A stretch of 64,000 nucleotides of DNA. Source: Anaerolineae bacterium (GTDB lineage: Bacteria; Chloroflexota; Anaerolineae; Aggregatilineales; Phototrophicaceae). The translations under genes and the position numbers were made by a program. The notes beneath the pieces were generated by a model, which saw only the letters and a program-made list of their open reading frames with translations, was not told the DNA's origin and made no database searches. The stretch lies in assembly GCA_022843385.1 (NCBI GenBank), contig JALHNT010000011.1, positions 99,260 to 163,259 on the forward strand. The letters run 5' to 3'. Of this stretch, positions 63,887 through 64,000 are shown one piece after another. How positions within the stretch are numbered: position 1 is the stretch's first letter; each line of letters begins with the position of its first letter.

Positions 63887-64000
63887 TCATGGGTAGAAAG
63901 AGTGCAAACGGACCAGGGATGAGATGAAAGCAACGGAGACGCGCTTGAGATTGACGCGAAACTCATGGATCGCGACATAGCCACTGAGAAAATGCTTGCT
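63887..64000 (-). CDS. C-terminal end of an unknown, possibly transposase, protein (cut by window edge)
   Basis: The frame is open from the window edge for 37 codons and ends in TGA (63889-63887). The peptide is basic and helical (HEFRVNLKRVSVAFISSL), ending LHSFYP. It does not look like WD40. A transposase C-terminus is my best guess from its position interrupting a gene and its basic helical character; I cannot verify it. Confidence 0.4.
   Translation of the reverse strand, partial: SKHFLSGYVAIHEFRVNLKRVSVAFISSLVRLHSFYP

Overview
The window reads as a stretch of a mesophilic bacterial chromosome. It most resembles Chloroflexota (Anaerolineae or a neighbouring class). This is an inference from gene style: Ser/Thr kinase-WD40 giants, F420-type LLM oxidoreductases, coxSLM/DEF-type molybdenum hydroxylase operons, MalFG and Dpp permeases without a local ATPase, GC-rich intergenic filler, and frequent short TGATG/ATGA overlaps. 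No 16S rRNA, tRNA, CRISPR array or complete transposon was found.

1-4.7 kb: the tail of an unknown gene, then a MerR-type regulator bracketed by 44-bp direct repeats of that tail. Next comes a leftward operon of five unknown proteins: a 105-aa protein, two clear paralogues resembling DUF2589, a third related-looking protein and a coiled-coil protein. 4.7-9.3 kb: TPR protein, a multidomain sensor kinase and a class I aminotransferase. 9.5-13 kb: a GT1-type glycosyltransferase with a divergent TetR regulator, followed by a decayed copy of the aminotransferase 5' end, then a GT4 glycosyltransferase. 13.1-16.4 kb: Tat-exported beta-lactamase-like hydrolase, TIR-domain membrane protein, SHOCT-type membrane protein, PIG-L deacetylase. 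16.5-22.7 kb: rimO, carB (with an in-frame repeat-like insertion) and an LLM oxidoreductase.

22.8-26.3 kb: a peptide/nickel-type ABC importer (binding protein plus two permeases, no ATPase). 26.7-35.5 kb: a molybdenum hydroxylase locus. It has coxG facing left, then rightward coxS-coxL-coxM structural genes and, after an intercistronic hairpin, a MoxR ATPase, a VWA protein, XdhC and a molybdopterin-binding protein. The large subunit carries AYRGAGR (form II), so CO oxidation should not be assumed.

35.6-53.5 kb: a large divergent catabolic locus around a GntR/FCD regulator. The left arm runs GntR, a fumarase/PcaB-type lyase, lactonase-like amidohydrolase, Gfo/Idh/MocA dehydrogenase, SDR, an unrecognised Cys/His protein, a class III aminotransferase and a MetE-like protein. 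The right arm holds two sugar-type binding proteins, MalFG-type permeases, a tautomerase, a 2-oxoacid dehydrogenase E2-E1alpha-E1beta, a rhamnose-mutarotase-like protein and a sugar isomerase/epimerase-like TIM barrel. The set looks like uptake, oxidation, lactone opening, cleavage and oxidative decarboxylation of one substrate. I cannot name that substrate.

53.9-64 kb: an exported SnoaL-like protein, a 1545-aa kinase/LuxR-HTH/STAND/WD40 fusion, an operon of cysteine-free bL28, CobW-type GTPase and a small-molecule phosphotransferase, and a WD40 gene whose 5' end appears broken at a junction with a foreign, possibly transposase, reading frame that runs off the right edge.
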